Shown here piece after piece: positions 6,159 to 6,770 of a stretch of DNA of 6,770 bases. A program made the position numbers and the translations under genes. A model generated the notes under the pieces. It saw only the letters and a program-made list of their open reading frames with translations. It did no database searches and was not told the origin of the DNA. This stretch comes from Rhodobiaceae bacterium (lineage in GTDB: Bacteria; Pseudomonadota; Alphaproteobacteria; Parvibaculales; Parvibaculaceae): positions 1-6,770 of the forward strand of contig NVSO02000022.1 of assembly GCA_002401305.2 (NCBI GenBank), in the 5' to 3' direction. Within the stretch, counting starts at the first letter, position 1, and every line of letters starts with the position of its first letter.

Positions 6159-6689
6159 ATGCGCGTTTTTTATGACCGCGATGCAGATGTAAATCTCATC
6201 AAAGGCAAAAAAGTTGTCATCATCGGTTATGGTAGCCAAGGGCACGCTCACGCGTTGAACTTGCGCGACAGTGGCGCTGGTGAAGTTGCCGTAGCACTGC
6301 GTGCCGGCTCTGCCACTGCTAAAAAAGCTGAAGCTGAAGGCATCAAAGTGATGACCGTTGCTGATGCTGCTAAATGGGCTGACGTCATGATGATGCTCAC
6401 CCCTGATGAGTTGCAAGCTGACATCTACACAAACGACCTTGTTGACAACATGAAGCCGGGCTCAGCATTGCTGTTCGCTCACGGCCTCAATGTTCACTTC
6501 AACTTGATCGAGCCACGGGCTGACATCGACGTATTGATGGTTGCGCCTAAAGGCCCTGGTCACACAGTTCGCGGTGAATATTTGCGCGGCGCGGGTGTGC
6601 CGTGCTTGATCGCGATCCACCAAGATGCAGCTGGCAAATCGATTTTGTTGATAGCAACAATGATTGGAACGCCGGCAGCTTTTGCATGA
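6159..6689 (+). CDS. ilvC: Ketol-acid reductoisomerase, 5' portion only, running into unrelated sequence
   Basis: IlvC isomerises and reduces acetolactate or acetohydroxybutyrate with NADPH and Mg, the step after IlvBN. Residues 1 to about 161 are a clear KARI Rossmann domain: start [17 protein letters not shown], dinucleotide motif [17 protein letters not shown] (GxGxxG at 23-28), Arg48 and Ser51 in the NADPH-phosphate loop, [11 protein letters not shown], and [22 protein letters not shown]. After IHQDAAGK the expected family sequence is lost, and the frame runs 15 unrelated residues ([15 protein letters not shown]) to TGA at 6687-6689. The reason is that DNA from about 6629 on is antisense infB. 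The catalytic helical domain with the metal-binding Asp/Glu residues is absent, so this ORF cannot be a working enzyme (normal length about 340). The ATG at 6159 has AAAAGGA 7 nt upstream and is the usual start; longer in-frame starts overlap ilvN and lack support. Confidence 0.9.
   Translation: MRVFYDRDADVNLIKGKKVVIIGYGSQGHAHALNLRDSGAGEVAVALRAGSATAKKAEAEGIKVMTVADAAKWADVMMMLTPDELQADIYTNDLVDNMKPGSALLFAHGLNVHFNLIEPRADIDVLMVAPKGPGHTVRGEYLRGAGVPCLIAIHQDAAGKSILLIATMIGTPAAFA
6627..6641. other. Breakpoint between ilvC and inverted infB, with shared microhomology
   Basis: Bases GCAGCTGGCAAATCG read in ilvC as A-A-G-K-S, which fits the KARI HQDA(A/S/T)G(K/N) context. Read on the other strand they give the end of NKID followed by L-P-A-A, which fits IF-2 after its G4 motif. 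Neither gene is clearly violated within this stretch, so the exact join cannot be placed more finely. An overlap of up to about 15 bp is typical of chimeric joins or microhomology-mediated rearrangement. Confidence 0.75.
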
Positions 6690-6770
6690 TTGATAGATTC
6701 AATCGTTTGCGGCATCACGCCATCATCAGCAGCAACCACCAGAATTGCGATATCAGTCGCCTGGGCGCCA
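6629..6770 (-). CDS. infB: Translation initiation factor IF-2 fragment (G domain), both ends missing
   Basis: On the minus strand, codons from 6769 downward read [20 protein letters not shown], then [18 protein letters not shown], then AINKIDLPA. This is the IF-2 GTPase domain between the G3 motif (DTPGH, which would lie just beyond 6770) and G4 (NKID, present). IF-2 is the GTPase that places initiator tRNA on the 30S ribosome. About 47 residues are visible with no start or stop. The gene normally sits in a nusA-infB cluster, not beside ilvC, so its position and inverted orientation are anomalous. Homology is confident from the motif string; whether the placement is real is doubtful. Confidence 0.88.

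Overview
The window reads as an ordinary chromosomal core region of an alphaproteobacterium. The basis is the gene order (Do-type protease, convergent serB, divergent miaA, then ilvB-ilvN-ilvC), the protein sequences, and a moderate GC content with no sign of recently acquired DNA. I cannot assign a genus.

Layout. Bases 1-100 are non-coding as far as I can tell and hold two short hairpins ahead of degP. degP (101-1591, +) encodes an exported trypsin-like protease/chaperone with two PDZ domains. It ends in a hairpin over its stop codon and a rho-independent terminator whose right arm lies inside the 3' end of the convergent serB (1635-2522, -), the phosphoserine phosphatase of serine synthesis. 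serB and miaA (2544-3524, +; tRNA dimethylallyltransferase) diverge with only 21 bp between start codons. A 164-bp gap after miaA contains a possible 38-codon hydrophobic ORF. The branched-chain amino acid block follows: ilvB (3689-5446, acetohydroxyacid synthase catalytic subunit), ilvN (5588-6097, regulatory subunit) and the 5' part of ilvC (from 6159, ketol-acid reductoisomerase). IlvBN makes acetolactate or acetohydroxybutyrate, and IlvC would carry out the next step. Both gaps inside the ilv block (141 and 61 bp) can fold into hairpins without a U-tract, so they look like intercistronic RNA elements rather than terminators.

The most important anomaly is at the right end. ilvC homology stops near codon 161. 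From about 6629 to 6770 the minus strand reads cleanly as the G domain of translation initiation factor IF-2 (infB). The join lies within about 15 bp that read sensibly in both genes. The simplest reading is a chimeric contig end (assembly, library or amplification artefact); a true inversion or translocation that broke ilvC is possible but less likely. The 6159-6689 ORF should not be treated as a natural protein.

I found no mobile element, CRISPR array, tRNA, rRNA or defence system, and nothing I would call a new biological system.
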